Assembly: GCA_030435675.1 (NCBI GenBank) | Contig: CM059624.1 | Coordinates: forward strand, 6,782,769 to 6,846,768 | DNA length: 64,000 nucleotides | Source: Steinernema hermaphroditum | Lineage: Eukaryota; Nematoda; Chromadorea; Rhabditida; Steinernematidae | Direction of reading: 5' to 3' | Shown: positions 1 through 9,305 of the stretch, in pieces | How positions within the stretch are numbered: the first letter of the stretch is position 1 | Layout: each line of letters begins with the position of its first letter | Program-made: the position numbers and the translations under genes | The notes under the pieces: generated by a model | What the model was told of the DNA's origin: nothing | The model's database searches: none | Seen by the model: the letters and a program-made list of their open reading frames with translations, nothing else

Positions 1-678
1 TAAGATTGAGAGCGCGATGCCGATAGAGGAACTCCGCTGTGACCACAGAAGTCCGACGAACGACGCCGTCCTGAACGGAATTCTCAGTAAGTGCTTTCCT
101 AAGAGTTCCACAGGAGCATTTGAAGTGAGAAAGAGACACAAAACCAATAGACAGACATCGTTGATGTCTATTAGACCAATACTGTAACCACTTTGTCGTA
201 AAGATCTGCGTAAAATCGGTCAGTTTCCCACCGCTTTACTCCAGCTTTTACCGTGAAATGACTCTCATTGTCCATTATCCTTGTGTGGCAGACAGAAATC
301 GAAATGACTGTCAATAGGACTGAATTTTTAGTGTGCCTTTTTATATTAAGTTTTTATCCAAATTACATAAAATAAAATCTACTTCAAATTACATTTTTTT
401 GTATTTAGGTGAACTGCTGGCTTCTGTAAAATCCATACGGCAAGACCTCATCGTGCACGAGCACCTTCGAATGGTGCGAAAGGAGTGGCAAATGGTGGCC
501 AGGTATGTGTCGCCTTCCACGACCAAAACTATGACCATTATTTAGAATGTTGGAGAAGATTCTAATGCTCATATTTGCCGTTTTCACGTTCGTTTTCGCT
601 GTCATCATGCTGTACGACGACCAAGAACTCCCCGTTATCACAGACTTGATAATGAGCGAAAAAGGAAGGGCTCGATGA
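1..678 (+). CDS. Nicotinic acetylcholine receptor subunit, C-terminal exons (5' partial)
   Basis: This is the 3' end of a pentameric (Cys-loop) ligand-gated ion channel subunit, a plasma-membrane protein. Exons are 1-86, 409-502 and 546-678 with phases 1 and 2, giving one open frame to TGA at 676-678. The visible protein is the end of the M3-M4 cytoplasmic loop, then the amphipathic helix before M4 with the pattern R-K-E-W-Q-M-V-A, which matches the conserved E/D-W-K-Y-V-A of nicotinic subunits. A hydrophobic M4 helix encoded by 548-620 and a short extracellular tail ending in arginine follow. The ligand-binding domain and M1-M3 lie left of the window, so ligand and subunit class cannot be told. 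The last intron is only 43 nt. A GABA/glycine-type subunit is less likely given the helix before M4. An AATAAA lies 47 nt past the stop. Confidence 0.82.
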
Positions 679-725
679 GGGATGGCTAAAGAGAAGGACG
701 ATGTAAAGCGAAGTGGCTTTCAAAA

Positions 726-731
726 AATAAA
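726..731 (+). terminator. Poly(A) signal AATAAA of the receptor gene
   Basis: A canonical AATAAA hexamer lies 47 nt after the receptor stop codon, inside an A/T-rich stretch. Its position fits 3'-end formation of this transcript. Confidence 0.6.
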
Positions 732-886
732 CATATAATTTCTACTTTGTGTCACCTTTACGTGTGCAGGCCTTTTCAGTCACACTAGAGGATCGATTTG
801 TAAATTCAGCGTGCGTGCATTCACCCAGCTGATAAGAGGGGCATTGACGCTGATAGCTTTTGCTATTCCTCCTTTCGTCCTTCAAA

Positions 887-2399
887 ATGGTCTCCGTCCA
901 GAAGGTCATTATCGAATTTGGAGAAGGTGCCCCTTCCGAAGAGTTACCCCTTTTAATGGACTTTCAGTGCTTGAAAGATTTGTGAACGCCCCGAAAGAGA
1001 ACACCGACTACTGGCTCAACTTCAAACAGAGCTTCCCCGAATTGATCGAACTGAAGTCGTTCTCTCTGTCCCAGGACACCGCAGGTTCTTGGATTTCACT
1101 ACCGATGCTCAGATGCTGTGTTCAGAACTCTACGTGTCGGCTGCAATCCGTGAACTGACGTAAACATAGAATGATATCAAAGTAAGTGGAACCTCAATTG
1201 AGGGTTAACAAAATCAACAATCGTCAAATTCCTCAAATTGGTTACTCGCCTCTATATCTCTGCTGTAATGATCGTTTCACGCAGAGAACCTTGCCAGAGG
1301 AGTAGTGGCACTTTGCCGTGAGAAGAAGCTGAAGTCGACGCAAACTCTTACGGTCGACAGAACGAAATCGCTAGGCTCTGGCGCGTTCGGAGAAGTCTTC
1401 CAAGGAGAGTTGGATGGGAAAAACGTGGCCGTGAAGGTCACCACGAAAAGAAACGAGCGCGATACCACCATCGCCCTTGGCGACTTTTACTCCTGCGGGA
1501 TTGCCGTCCAGCATTTGTAGGAAAAGTGCCACTGGAGGAGACTAAAAGTGATTTCAAGCTGCTGGACGAAAGAAAAGAACGAGTTCCTTCTTGTGATGGA
1601 GTACTACGCGAAGGGGACCCTGTTCGACCTCCTCATGGAGATGATTGGACTCCGGGACCTCTGAACTTCGTTAGGTACGCGAGACAGCTTCTGGAGATCC
1701 TCGACGTCCTCCAGAAAAGTTATTTCATCCACGGTGACATCAAGTCCAACAAGTATCATGGATTTACAGCCTATGGCTATATAGTGTCGTTAAGCATCTT
1801 GATCACAGACGACGACAAACTGAAGTTAGTCGACTTCGGAAGTGCCCAAATCCAAACGGAGAAGCATCCGCGATTCGGATTCAAAGTCCACCCGAGAGCC
1901 AAACCAACGACCTTTATCGGGTTTCTGACCAAAGAGCTGATGTATCGGCCCATCAGACCAGAACCTACAACAGTACCCGCCGTGGTGAGAGGTTCTATGA
2001 AGTAGGAGTGCGACGTGGAGCGCGTAGGAGTCGTCCTCTTCGAACTCCTATACCGCTACCCGCCAAACTACGGTGTTTTCAATGTCCACGATGCGAACCA
2101 CTTGGGGTGACCGAGCTTCTTTACCGTCCTGTAGACCTCACTTTAGGATCATGTTGCAGATGCAGATTCCTTGAGGCGCTCCTCAGCTGATTCGATCGTT
2201 TCTGGAGCAGTTCCTCGATGGCTCTTATGGGTTCTCCCAGAACGATCACCCTCTTCTCGAGAAAGTTCTCGACTTCATTGGCTCAAATCAGAATTTCGAA
2301 CAAGGTCAGAAAGAAGTGGTAGAGTTCTTGGAGAGAAGAAGGGATGTGAGCACGACAGACTTCTTCTCGACCACTGCAGATAGCGCGCCTCTATGTTGA
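887..2399 (+). pseudogene. Protein kinase-like gene with two apparent reading-frame breaks
   Basis: The locus encodes a kinase domain behind about 80 N-terminal residues. Motifs in order are the Gly loop G-S-G-A-F-G-E-V-F (about 1378-1404), V-A-V-K (1428-1439), hinge L-L-V-M-E-Y-Y, catalytic loop H-G-D-I-K-S-N-N (Arg of HRD replaced by Gly), D-F-G (1831-1839) and a helix-F-like V-G-V-V-L-F-E-L-L. Short introns restore the frame at 927-967, about 1092-1132, about 1149-1284, 1519-1560, about 1752-1794 and possibly a 33-nt one near 1972-2004. Two places could not be mended by any GT-AG intron: near 1640-1670, between the hinge helix and Y-A-R-Q-L-L, and near 2105-2200. The C-terminal open stretch ends at TGA 2397-2399, with AATAAA at 2458. 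It is either a recent pseudogene or a gene with two sequence errors. HGDIKS occurs in several kinase families (PBK/TOPK, RIPK), so the family is unassigned. Confidence 0.55.
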
Positions 2400-3250
2400 A
2401 AAATCAAGTACTTCACATCATTCAAATGATGATCTACATATCTATCCATTGAAGAAGAATAAACCTCCGTCTTCTCAGCCTTTTTTCTTGATCTCACTCA
2501 TCGGAACGTCTTAACAAAAGGCGATGATCCTTGCTATATCGTTCTGACATAGACGGTCACCAGAACGGTCAGATCATGTGCACCGAAAACCGGGAGGAAT
2601 ACCGAGGGTGACCGCTAAATGATCCTTTAGTTCTTGTTCTACGCGCACTTCGGAAGTAAGGGAAGCAATTAGGGCGTCGATGACCCTTCAGAATCCTAGT
2701 TGTTGAAAGTGTTTTGTTTTGACTATAAAACAGCGGTCGGCCGCGCGCCGGTCACTTCGTCGCCACGTTCCACATTTCGACGGCCGAAATTAAGGCTCCG
2801 ATGACGGGTGGCGCGGGCGCAGAGGTCACTGAAAGCGAAGTGGTCGAAGGATTCCAGCTAGAGGGCTCCACGGCGAAGTGCGAACTCGACTAAGATGTGT
2901 AACAGGCAACCAGTTGGGGAGAGTGCAGGCCATAGTACACTGGAGGAACCGTCGATCGAACTTTCTGATCTTTGTCCCGTGGAGAACATATCCCAAAAAG
3001 GGCAGGAGACCTTGTTCTAAGAGCTGACTTGATCCACTTGGAACTATCCCTTACATGGCGACCTTTGAGATCCCCAGAGATCGTCATGTTAAACCAACAT
3101 TTAAGTAATCGACCTGCTGATCTCAGCAGATCTTTTGCTCCACATAGGCGATCCCGAAACTTCGTTCTTTCCTTCTTCTGGCGTCCTTTCCCAATTATCC
3201 AATTGTCATCGCGTGTTATGCAAAGGTCACGCCTTGTCGACGCGAATCGC
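2400..3250. other. Intergenic stretch with one tiny open frame
   Basis: No exon could be supported. AATAAA at 2458-2463 probably ends the kinase-like transcript. A TATAAAA at about 2724 is followed by an open frame whose first ATG is at 2801 and stop at 2891-2893. It encodes about 30 residues rich in Glu, Gly and Val, and the frame is open upstream of that ATG as well. It could be a terminal exon or chance. Confidence 0.3.
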
Positions 3251-3259
3251 CTATAAAAG
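3251..3259 (+). promoter_or_regulatory. TATA box of the cysteine-rich secreted protein gene
   Basis: CTATAAAAGG at 3251-3260 lies about 40 nt before the ATG at 3296, so the transcript would have a very short leader. Such a strong TATA element this close to the start codon is typical of highly expressed tissue-specific genes. Confidence 0.5.
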
Positions 3260-3295
3260 GCGCCCGTCAGCGGCGAAACCAGAAGAAAAGGTCCC

Positions 3296-4189
3296 ATGAA
3301 CCCCCGCGCCGTGCTCGTCCTCGCCCTCCTCGGCCTGCTCTCCCGTAAGTGCCTCCCTCGCCGATCCCGAAACGCGCCGATTCAGAAGGTGCCGAAGCCG
3401 GGCGGATGAATACGGCCTTCGCGAGGCTCTACTCGGGCGCCGGGGCCGCGCTCGTCGCCGACCTCGTTGAGCTTCCCGAGGGTCCTTCGCCCGCCTGCGT
3501 CGACAAAGTCGCCAACGCCATCCTGGAGGAGCTCGCCAACCTCGAGATCGTCGTCGAAGACGGCGTCTTCGACAAGATGGGCGACCAGAGGACCTACGAG
3601 AAGATGTGCAGGTACTCGAGCTTTTACTTCTGAATCGTCGAGGGAGCGCTTCAGAGTGTACCGCGAGAACATCGCCTCGTTCGAGGGGTGCCCTCAGAGA
3701 GAGAAGGAGTCGCCGAGCGCCCTCATCGTCCTTCTGAAGCTGGTTTGCGACCAGTACAGCGCCGAGTTCAAGGAAGACCTCGAGTGCGTCGCCGACATCG
3801 AGAAGGCGATGAACGTGCGCTGTCAAGAGTCCTGCCTTGACCAAGAGGGCGAAGATCCGGCCAAGGTCCAAACCCTCAAGCTCGTGGAACCCCAGGGCGC
3901 GTGTCGTTTGTCCTACTGTACTCTCCGTTGTATCGCCAATCAGGTGCAAGAGTGTGATAGCGGAGACCGCTTCCGCTCGGCCTACACGGACATCGGCGCT
4001 GCGCAGATGTTCCTCGGCATCGAAGAGCGCGTCGGAAGCCGTGCCAACCGAGCGCACCAAGTAATTAAATCTCAGAAAGTGCCGATCAAATGCCGAACGG
4101 TCATCCAGAAAGCGATCTCATCGGCGTCAAAGGTTCTCACGGCAAAGCCAAAGCCACTTCGCACTTCTATCTCAGTGTCTGACGTCTGA
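3296..4189 (+). CDS. Secreted cysteine-rich protein, nematode CPG4/DUF19-like (tentative)
   Basis: Exons 3296-3344, 3386-3611 and 3655-4189 sum to 810 nt and encode 269 residues. The first exon encodes a hydrophobic signal peptide (Leu/Val/Ala rich after Met-Asn-Pro-Arg), so the product should be secreted. The mature part carries about 13 cysteines in a scattered pattern with paired C-x3-C motifs (C-Q-E-S-C, C-x3-Y-C-x3-C), and no transmembrane helix follows. This spacing recalls the helical cysteine-rich secreted domains common in nematodes (chondroitin proteoglycan CPG4 and DUF19 families), but I cannot assign either. The tail is Lys/Ser rich. Both introns are about 42 nt. A TATA box sits just upstream and two AATAAA copies just downstream, which makes this a compact, well-delimited gene. 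Function is unknown, and an eggshell or epidermal matrix role would be a guess. Confidence 0.75.
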
Positions 4190-4201
4190 CAAACCCTTAA
4201 T

Positions 4202-4216
4202 AATAAACACAATAAA
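4202..4216 (+). terminator. Overlapping poly(A) signals
   Basis: Two AATAAA hexamers (4202-4207 and 4211-4216) begin 13 nt after the stop codon of the secreted cysteine-rich protein gene. Confidence 0.6.
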
Positions 4217-4382
4217 ATACAATGAACCTTTTTTCCATGGTTCGTGGACCATAACCAACATGATCATAGCCTGACCGACTCCAGTGCTGACTCCTAACAA
4301 ATATGAGCTTTATCTGTGATAGAATGAATAGCATGAAAGACGGCGGTAAATATTTACGCGAATCGGAGACGTCAAGGGAAAA

Positions 4383-5003
4383 TCAGTTCGTATCAACGTC
4401 TTGATCCTTTGCAGTGGCGCCTTGGCCAGTGATGTTGGTCGCTTTGTCTTCTTCTTGGGAGTTCTTGTCCTTCGGATTGACGTTTTCGTCAATCGTACTG
4501 GCTTCTTGGATTTTCGTATCGTCGTCTCGGACCTTCATAGCACTGACGTCCCTGCTCGCTTTCCGCTTTCGGTGGAACCAACTCACGATTTGGGAATGCG
4601 TCAGCCCGGTTTTAGCTGCAACGGCATCTTTCGTCTCTTGTGTCAGGCAAGTTGACCGTCCAAAGTGTTCTTCCAGGATCTTCCTCTGCTCGTCCGTGAA
4701 AGTGATCTTTGTCCTCTTCTCGCCTTCGCCGTCCGATGTTCCGTCGGAGCTCTTCGACTGCTTTGCGCCCTTCACATACTCGACCTCCTCTCGGAGACGG
4801 CGTTTGGCGACACGTTGGGCTTCCTCGGGCAATCCAAGGGCCCGTAAAAGGCGTTCTTCAAGGAGGCCGTAGACGTTGATGACGAGTGGCTTGCCGCACG
4901 GTTTCCACGTGTGTGCGGATTCTGCGATCAAACGATCGAGTAGCGAAGGTGTCGCCGGACTTGTGTCGTCGCTGCATACCGAGGCGCTGCATGGAGAAGA
5001 CAT
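4383..5003 (-). CDS. Divergent homeodomain protein lacking Asn51
   Basis: A single coding exon gives 206 residues from ATG at 5001-5003 to TGA at 4383-4385. Residues about 95-152 form a homeodomain: basic K-R-T-K-I-T-F-T start, helix 1 with I-L-E-E-H-F, and helix 3 with Q-I-V-S-W-F-H-R-K-R-K. Trp48, Phe49 and Arg53 are present, but the otherwise invariant Asn51, which contacts adenine in the TAAT core, is Arg. The N-terminal half has a Ser/Pro start, a leucine-rich amphipathic part and a basic K-R-R-L-R-E-E segment; the C-terminal tail is acidic and polar. It should be nuclear, but DNA recognition is probably altered or lost. An acceptor (TTTCAG) just upstream at about 5028 suggests a leader intron. 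The frame stays open to about 5441, so a longer N-terminus cannot be excluded. It is divergently paired with the gene starting at 5506. Confidence 0.75.
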   Translation of the reverse strand: MSSPCSASVCSDDTSPATPSLLDRLIAESAHTWKPCGKPLVINVYGLLEERLLRALGLPEEAQRVAKRRLREEVEYVKGAKQSKSSDGTSDGEGEKRTKITFTDEQRKILEEHFGRSTCLTQETKDAVAAKTGLTHSQIVSWFHRKRKASRDVSAMKVRDDDTKIQEASTIDENVNPKDKNSQEEDKATNITGQGATAKDQDVDTN

Positions 5004-5505
5004 CTCGTAACGACTCTCTGGAGTTTCCTCTGAAATGAAGTCAAATATAGCAGAAACGAGAAGAATGAATCGACTTTTGGGAGAGATGAACACGTAATGA
5101 TGAGTCACAGTAAAGTCCGCTTTGCATGTTCTGGGTTGTGCCCGTTTGAAAATCGTGGACAGGGTCCCGCGGAGAAGGTCTTGGATGTGTGTCGCCAAGA
5201 AATAAATCCCGACCGCTGTTCTGTGGGGGTTTGTGATCGATCCCTCTTCATTTGAGGGGTGAACTCTCTCGATGCTGGCTTCTGGTGCATTGCACGTGAT
5301 GTGCATTCTGTGGAAAGGAGCTCGGCGATTTTGTGCCGATACGAATAACGGTTCTTGTTGGAAAAGACTCTTGCAAAAGCTCATTTTACATTTTCTCTCT
5401 ATGTCGCTTTGGATCGCGTTTGTTGTGCGTTCCGTGGTCACTGCGGTGTGGAACTCTTCTAGCTATGTGCTGATCCTGTCTGTTTAGCTCTCTGCACAAG
5501 AGGAG
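5004..5505. promoter_or_regulatory. Shared upstream region of a head-to-head gene pair
   Basis: These 502 nt separate the start codons of the minus-strand homeodomain gene and the plus-strand SUMO-motif gene. It must hold the promoters or leader exons of both. No TATA box or recognisable factor site stands out. Confidence 0.45.
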
Positions 5506-6782
5506 ATGAGTGCCCAAGGCACTGTGGTTAAGGAAGAACTAGTTGGCGTGATGAAGTTGGAAGCGGTCGACATGGAATTCGAGGAAAATGCCCGAGGTTC
5601 ACCTTTTCTGGGTGAAGGAGGTCAGTTCCTTGGCAATACACTGCAAACGCAGGATGACCTTCCTACCCAACGGCTGATCGATACCCAGGTTGCTGATGCC
5701 AACATAAGTATTGGCTTGTCCAGGTATTGGTAGTTTTATCGGGCTGTTGATTCCATGCAACTCTTTAGTCCTACGCATTCTAACAGCAGAATGACCGAAA
5801 GTACTTTGGTAAAAGAAGAGCCACTCGAAATGGAAGTGCGGCGACGACCAGATGCTCCCTGTCCGCCTCAAGAGACTCAGTTGGTTTCTGCAGAGGTTCA
5901 TATGACTGTGAACCATGTGAAGGAGCAGCCAGTTGACGCGGAATCCGAGGAACGCCGAACTCCTTCTTCATCTAACGAACGCCGAGAAGATACTGAAGAA
6001 GTGCGCAATTATGCGGAAACCCACACATTGGCAGAAAGCATATTGGTGAAGTTAGAAGCGGTTGACATGGAACTCGAGGAACGTAGCCAAAGATCGTCTT
6101 TTCTGAATGAAGAAGCTCTGCTCCTTGACAATCCGCTGCAAACGGAAGATAGCTCTTCTACTCAACAACTGATGGACACTCAGGTTGCTGATGCTAACAT
6201 AAGTATTGGCTTGTCCAGGTATTGCTAGCTTTATCGTGGTGCTGACTCTATGTACCTCTTTAGTCCTACGCATTCGAACAACAGAATGACTGAAAGTGCT
6301 TTGGTGAAGGAAGAACCAGTTGAAACGGAAGCAGAAGAAGTTGCTGGGTTGTCCGAAGAGCATCACGGAGCCATCGAACACTCTTGTTCTGTAGCGGAAC
6401 AAGTGCTCGATCTGGTGAAGGAGGAACCGGTCGAAATGGAACTTGGACAGCCTGATGACCCTTTGCCATCAGAAGAACTCACCCAACAGATCGACAAACA
6501 GTTCATTGTTGGCTTCTCGCCAACCGATATGGAGCCAAGGGAGCACGGAAGTCTTTCTCCAGCGAACCAGGAACGAACCAACGTTCTGCATGAGGTGGAG
6601 TTCGATGAACGCAGTGATGGTGCGTCTACAATCCAATGTCAAGACGACCTTCCTACACAGCAACTCATGAACATACAAGTCACTGAAGTGCTCCATGCTT
6701 CAACATCCACTGACAGTCTTGCGGGGCCTTATAGGTATTGATAGTGCTAATCGGGATCCAGAATAGTGCTTTTGTTCTGAAG
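5506..6782 (+). repeat. Tandem exon-plus-intron duplication
   Basis: Introns 5724-5768 and 6219-6263 are both 45 nt and nearly identical (GTATTG..TAG..TTTATCG at the start, CTCTTTAG at the end). The flanking exon ends and starts (encoding P-T-H-S-N and the repeated V-K-E-E block) are also closely alike. Intron 6735-6782 begins with the same GTATTGATAG. The array therefore grew by unequal duplication of an exon with its intron, recently enough that intron sequence is still alignable. Confidence 0.8.
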
Positions 6783-7482
6783 GTCGCCTATGAACATATC
6801 ACTGGCAGATGTTCCAACTCCTCTTAGAAGCCTCACCACGGGACAAGCCGCAATGTATCGCAACTTCATTGTCATCGGAGAACAAGAGGGTCAGCAGCAT
6901 CCTGACGTCTCGTATGCTCTCGTGCGCCACGCTAACAAAAATCGCACTTACAAGGTATGTGAGAGCACATGATGAGCTAAGGAATTTGATGGTCTCCTAG
7001 GTCAGTGGAATTCGAGCACTTGGCTACTACATCATTGGAATAAATCTTCGTGCTCGTATTTACTCCGACGAAGGGCACGGCAGCAGCTATGAATTCGATA
7101 CTACGGACATTGGAGATCTGAGCACTGTGATCGCACATGAGGTGCAACGCTTCATAGAGTGAGTTCCTGCGACTAGGACCACCTTCACCAACGGCGCATT
7201 TCAGTGATAAGCCATTCCAGCGAGAACTAAAGGAATTCATTGAAGCCTTCCTGGACGGTTTCCCTGGAGGCGCAAGACTTAATCGCGTATGTCCTTTTGA
7301 CACATATGCCTGAACCCATTCAACTGTTCTCTGTTTAGAAGGTGATCGAAGATCTGGTGGTAGCCCGCATTGACAAGTTCCGCGAAGTTCTCTTCATCAG
7401 GAAGGGTGAGCGGGAGAGCTACTCGTTTGTCAGTGAGCGCTCCCAAAGGAAGCGAAAGTGGCCGCCGGCTTCTGCTCACTGA
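5506..7482 (+). CDS. Repeat protein with tandem VKEEP-type SUMO-consensus motifs
   Basis: Seven exons (5506-5723, 5769-6218, 6264-6734, 6783-6954, 7001-7158, 7205-7286, 7339-7482) sum to 1,695 nt and encode 564 residues. Exons 1-3 are acidic, Glu/Ser/Gln rich and built from a duplicated unit. Each contains V-K-E-E-P or V-K-L-E-A followed by V-[DE]-M-E. Exons 1 and 2 end in the same Q-V-A-D-A-N-I-S-I-G-L-S string, and exon 3 ends in a diverged version. Six of these sites fit the psi-K-x-E consensus for SUMO attachment, several with the trailing Pro of a synergy-control motif. Exons 4-7 encode a different, folded-looking region of about 185 residues without recognised domain and end in a basic R-K-R-K nuclear-signal-like cluster. 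There is no signal peptide. I infer a nuclear SUMO-rich scaffold or transcription co-regulator. I do not recognise a named family. Intron 3 has an AAG acceptor. Confidence 0.72.
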
Positions 7483-9305
7483 ATTGTCACTTTGTATACA
7501 GTAGTACTAACTAATTTGATTAGCATTTGTTTCCCTTAGTAGTATCTGTTAAAGTGTTCTCAAACAAAAATGTTCCTTTACCTTGCCAGCGTTTGTTTGC
7601 GCCATATGGCTTTCTGATGCCTCACCTCTTTATCTCATTAGTGCTGATGGGAGGTGACCTGCGCGGACTGTCCACATGCACTGTCCGCATGTAATTAGCT
7701 GCGTATCGCTGACGGCGACCTTTGCGCGAGATTTTTTGACGCCGCCGGATCACACCGGAAGGGATAAGTCCGTAATTAGAGATTCGCGGTATGTTCCAAG
7801 CGGATGACCTTTGATGGTGCGTAAACAGTACCAAATCATGGGGACAACACCTGCAAACACGGACTGTTTGCGGAAATTTGAAATTGATACGGTAGCCCAT
7901 CGGCGCCCTTTTTTTGCATCACGCGACGCTCATTTCCGGGCCTTGTTTGCTCCGAATAATCACATTCCCGATCATCGCGAACTTATATGCGATTCGGCTG
8001 ACTCATTTCGTTTGCTTGGGGAACCGACGCCCTCCTGCGGCGTTCCCTGTGAGTGAATCAGCGCACCGTTGTCACTCCGTCTTCATCAGCGATCTTCTGG
8101 AGTCGCCCGTCCCTCGCAAAATACGTTTTTGTCCTCCGTTTGCCTCCCCTTTCCCGTCACGGTTGTCGCTAATTTATGCCGCGCGGCCTTGGACCGTTCC
8201 CTCGTGCTCTCTCTTTCCCATCGCCCCTCGGCGCGCGACCCTCTCTCATAATTACCAACTTCGGCCCGTCGTGTTTGCGTATCGCTTTCGACCTTGCATG
8301 CCTCTAGTGGACGTCCGCTGACCACAGCGCGGTAATTGAATGGTTTGTCAGGTCGCCGCCGCGTCGTTTTCCATCGGCCCCTCCCCCGGTGAGCAGAAGA
8401 CGACGTTTGTGCGCCCTGATCGATCGCCGGGCGCTGCGGCCCATCGCCCGATTCCTTAACTGGCCATAATACCTGCGCCGCTTTGATCTAGAGCTGTTTT
8501 CCATGCGCGCGCCGCGACCTTTTGCCCGCTAATTGGTCGACTCTACGTTATGGCCGCAGCCGGACCTCAGCTGACCAGTCACCGTCGAGAAGAGCTTTTT
8601 ATCACGATCACGTTTATCTACGCGCGCCCTATCATATGGGCGATCGTGTTCGAGGTGGATGGTTCTGGTACAGTTTTCATACTTCTTTCCGCGTGTTGAG
8701 GGGAAAACTCTCACTTTGCGCGGCAACCCTTACTTCTCAGTGCTTTTCAGGCGTTCTACTTTATGTCCAGTTGTCCTGTGGTTTCGAGTACGCTAAAATT
8801 TCCTTTTCGTGTAAATTGCCAGTATACGAGCGTAACCTCAAGATTTTTCTCTATGTGACTGGTTTATACAAGATTGTAAAATCATCGGAGCGTTCAAGGT
8901 GACTTGGAGTTCCGATCCGATGACAACTTCTTATGTAACACGACGCCTCCTTGTTGCGCTATCAGCTCCAAATTGCTTCCCTACGGTAAACAACGTCGCT
9001 GGCGCCGATTTTCTAAAGTTTACTCTTTGATTCATTGCTTCTCTGTTCGCGATAACGCCGACTTAGCCTCTACTCTAAGTGGGTGTTTAGAAAACAATTC
9101 CGTTCCATTATATTCTGTTTTGATTTGTGCCTTATGGGATGCCCTCGTTCCCCACCCGTTACCTTAATAACTGTTTTCACGCGTCGTTTGGTTATTCAAA
9201 TTGGATTTTGGAGTGCGTCGTGTGCGCCTAATTAGTCGCAATTCGGTCACCGCCATTTACCTCTGATTCGGCTTTCTCGCTTTAGTCGCCGATGTGGGCG
9301 CCGAA
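7483..9305. other. 1.8-kb noncoding stretch upstream of the Bark-like gene
   Basis: No exon or known element could be supported. The part from about 7900 is richer in G/C with many short CpG-containing runs (CGCCG, CGATCG), and TACGGTA palindromes occur near 7889 and 8981. It probably contains the promoter and leader of the gene starting at 9306. Confidence 0.4.

Noticed and set aside
3251..4060. Minus-strand open frame of 269 codons
   Set aside because: It is the antisense of the secreted cysteine-rich gene, Arg/Leu rich with no domain, and lacks splice signals on that strand.
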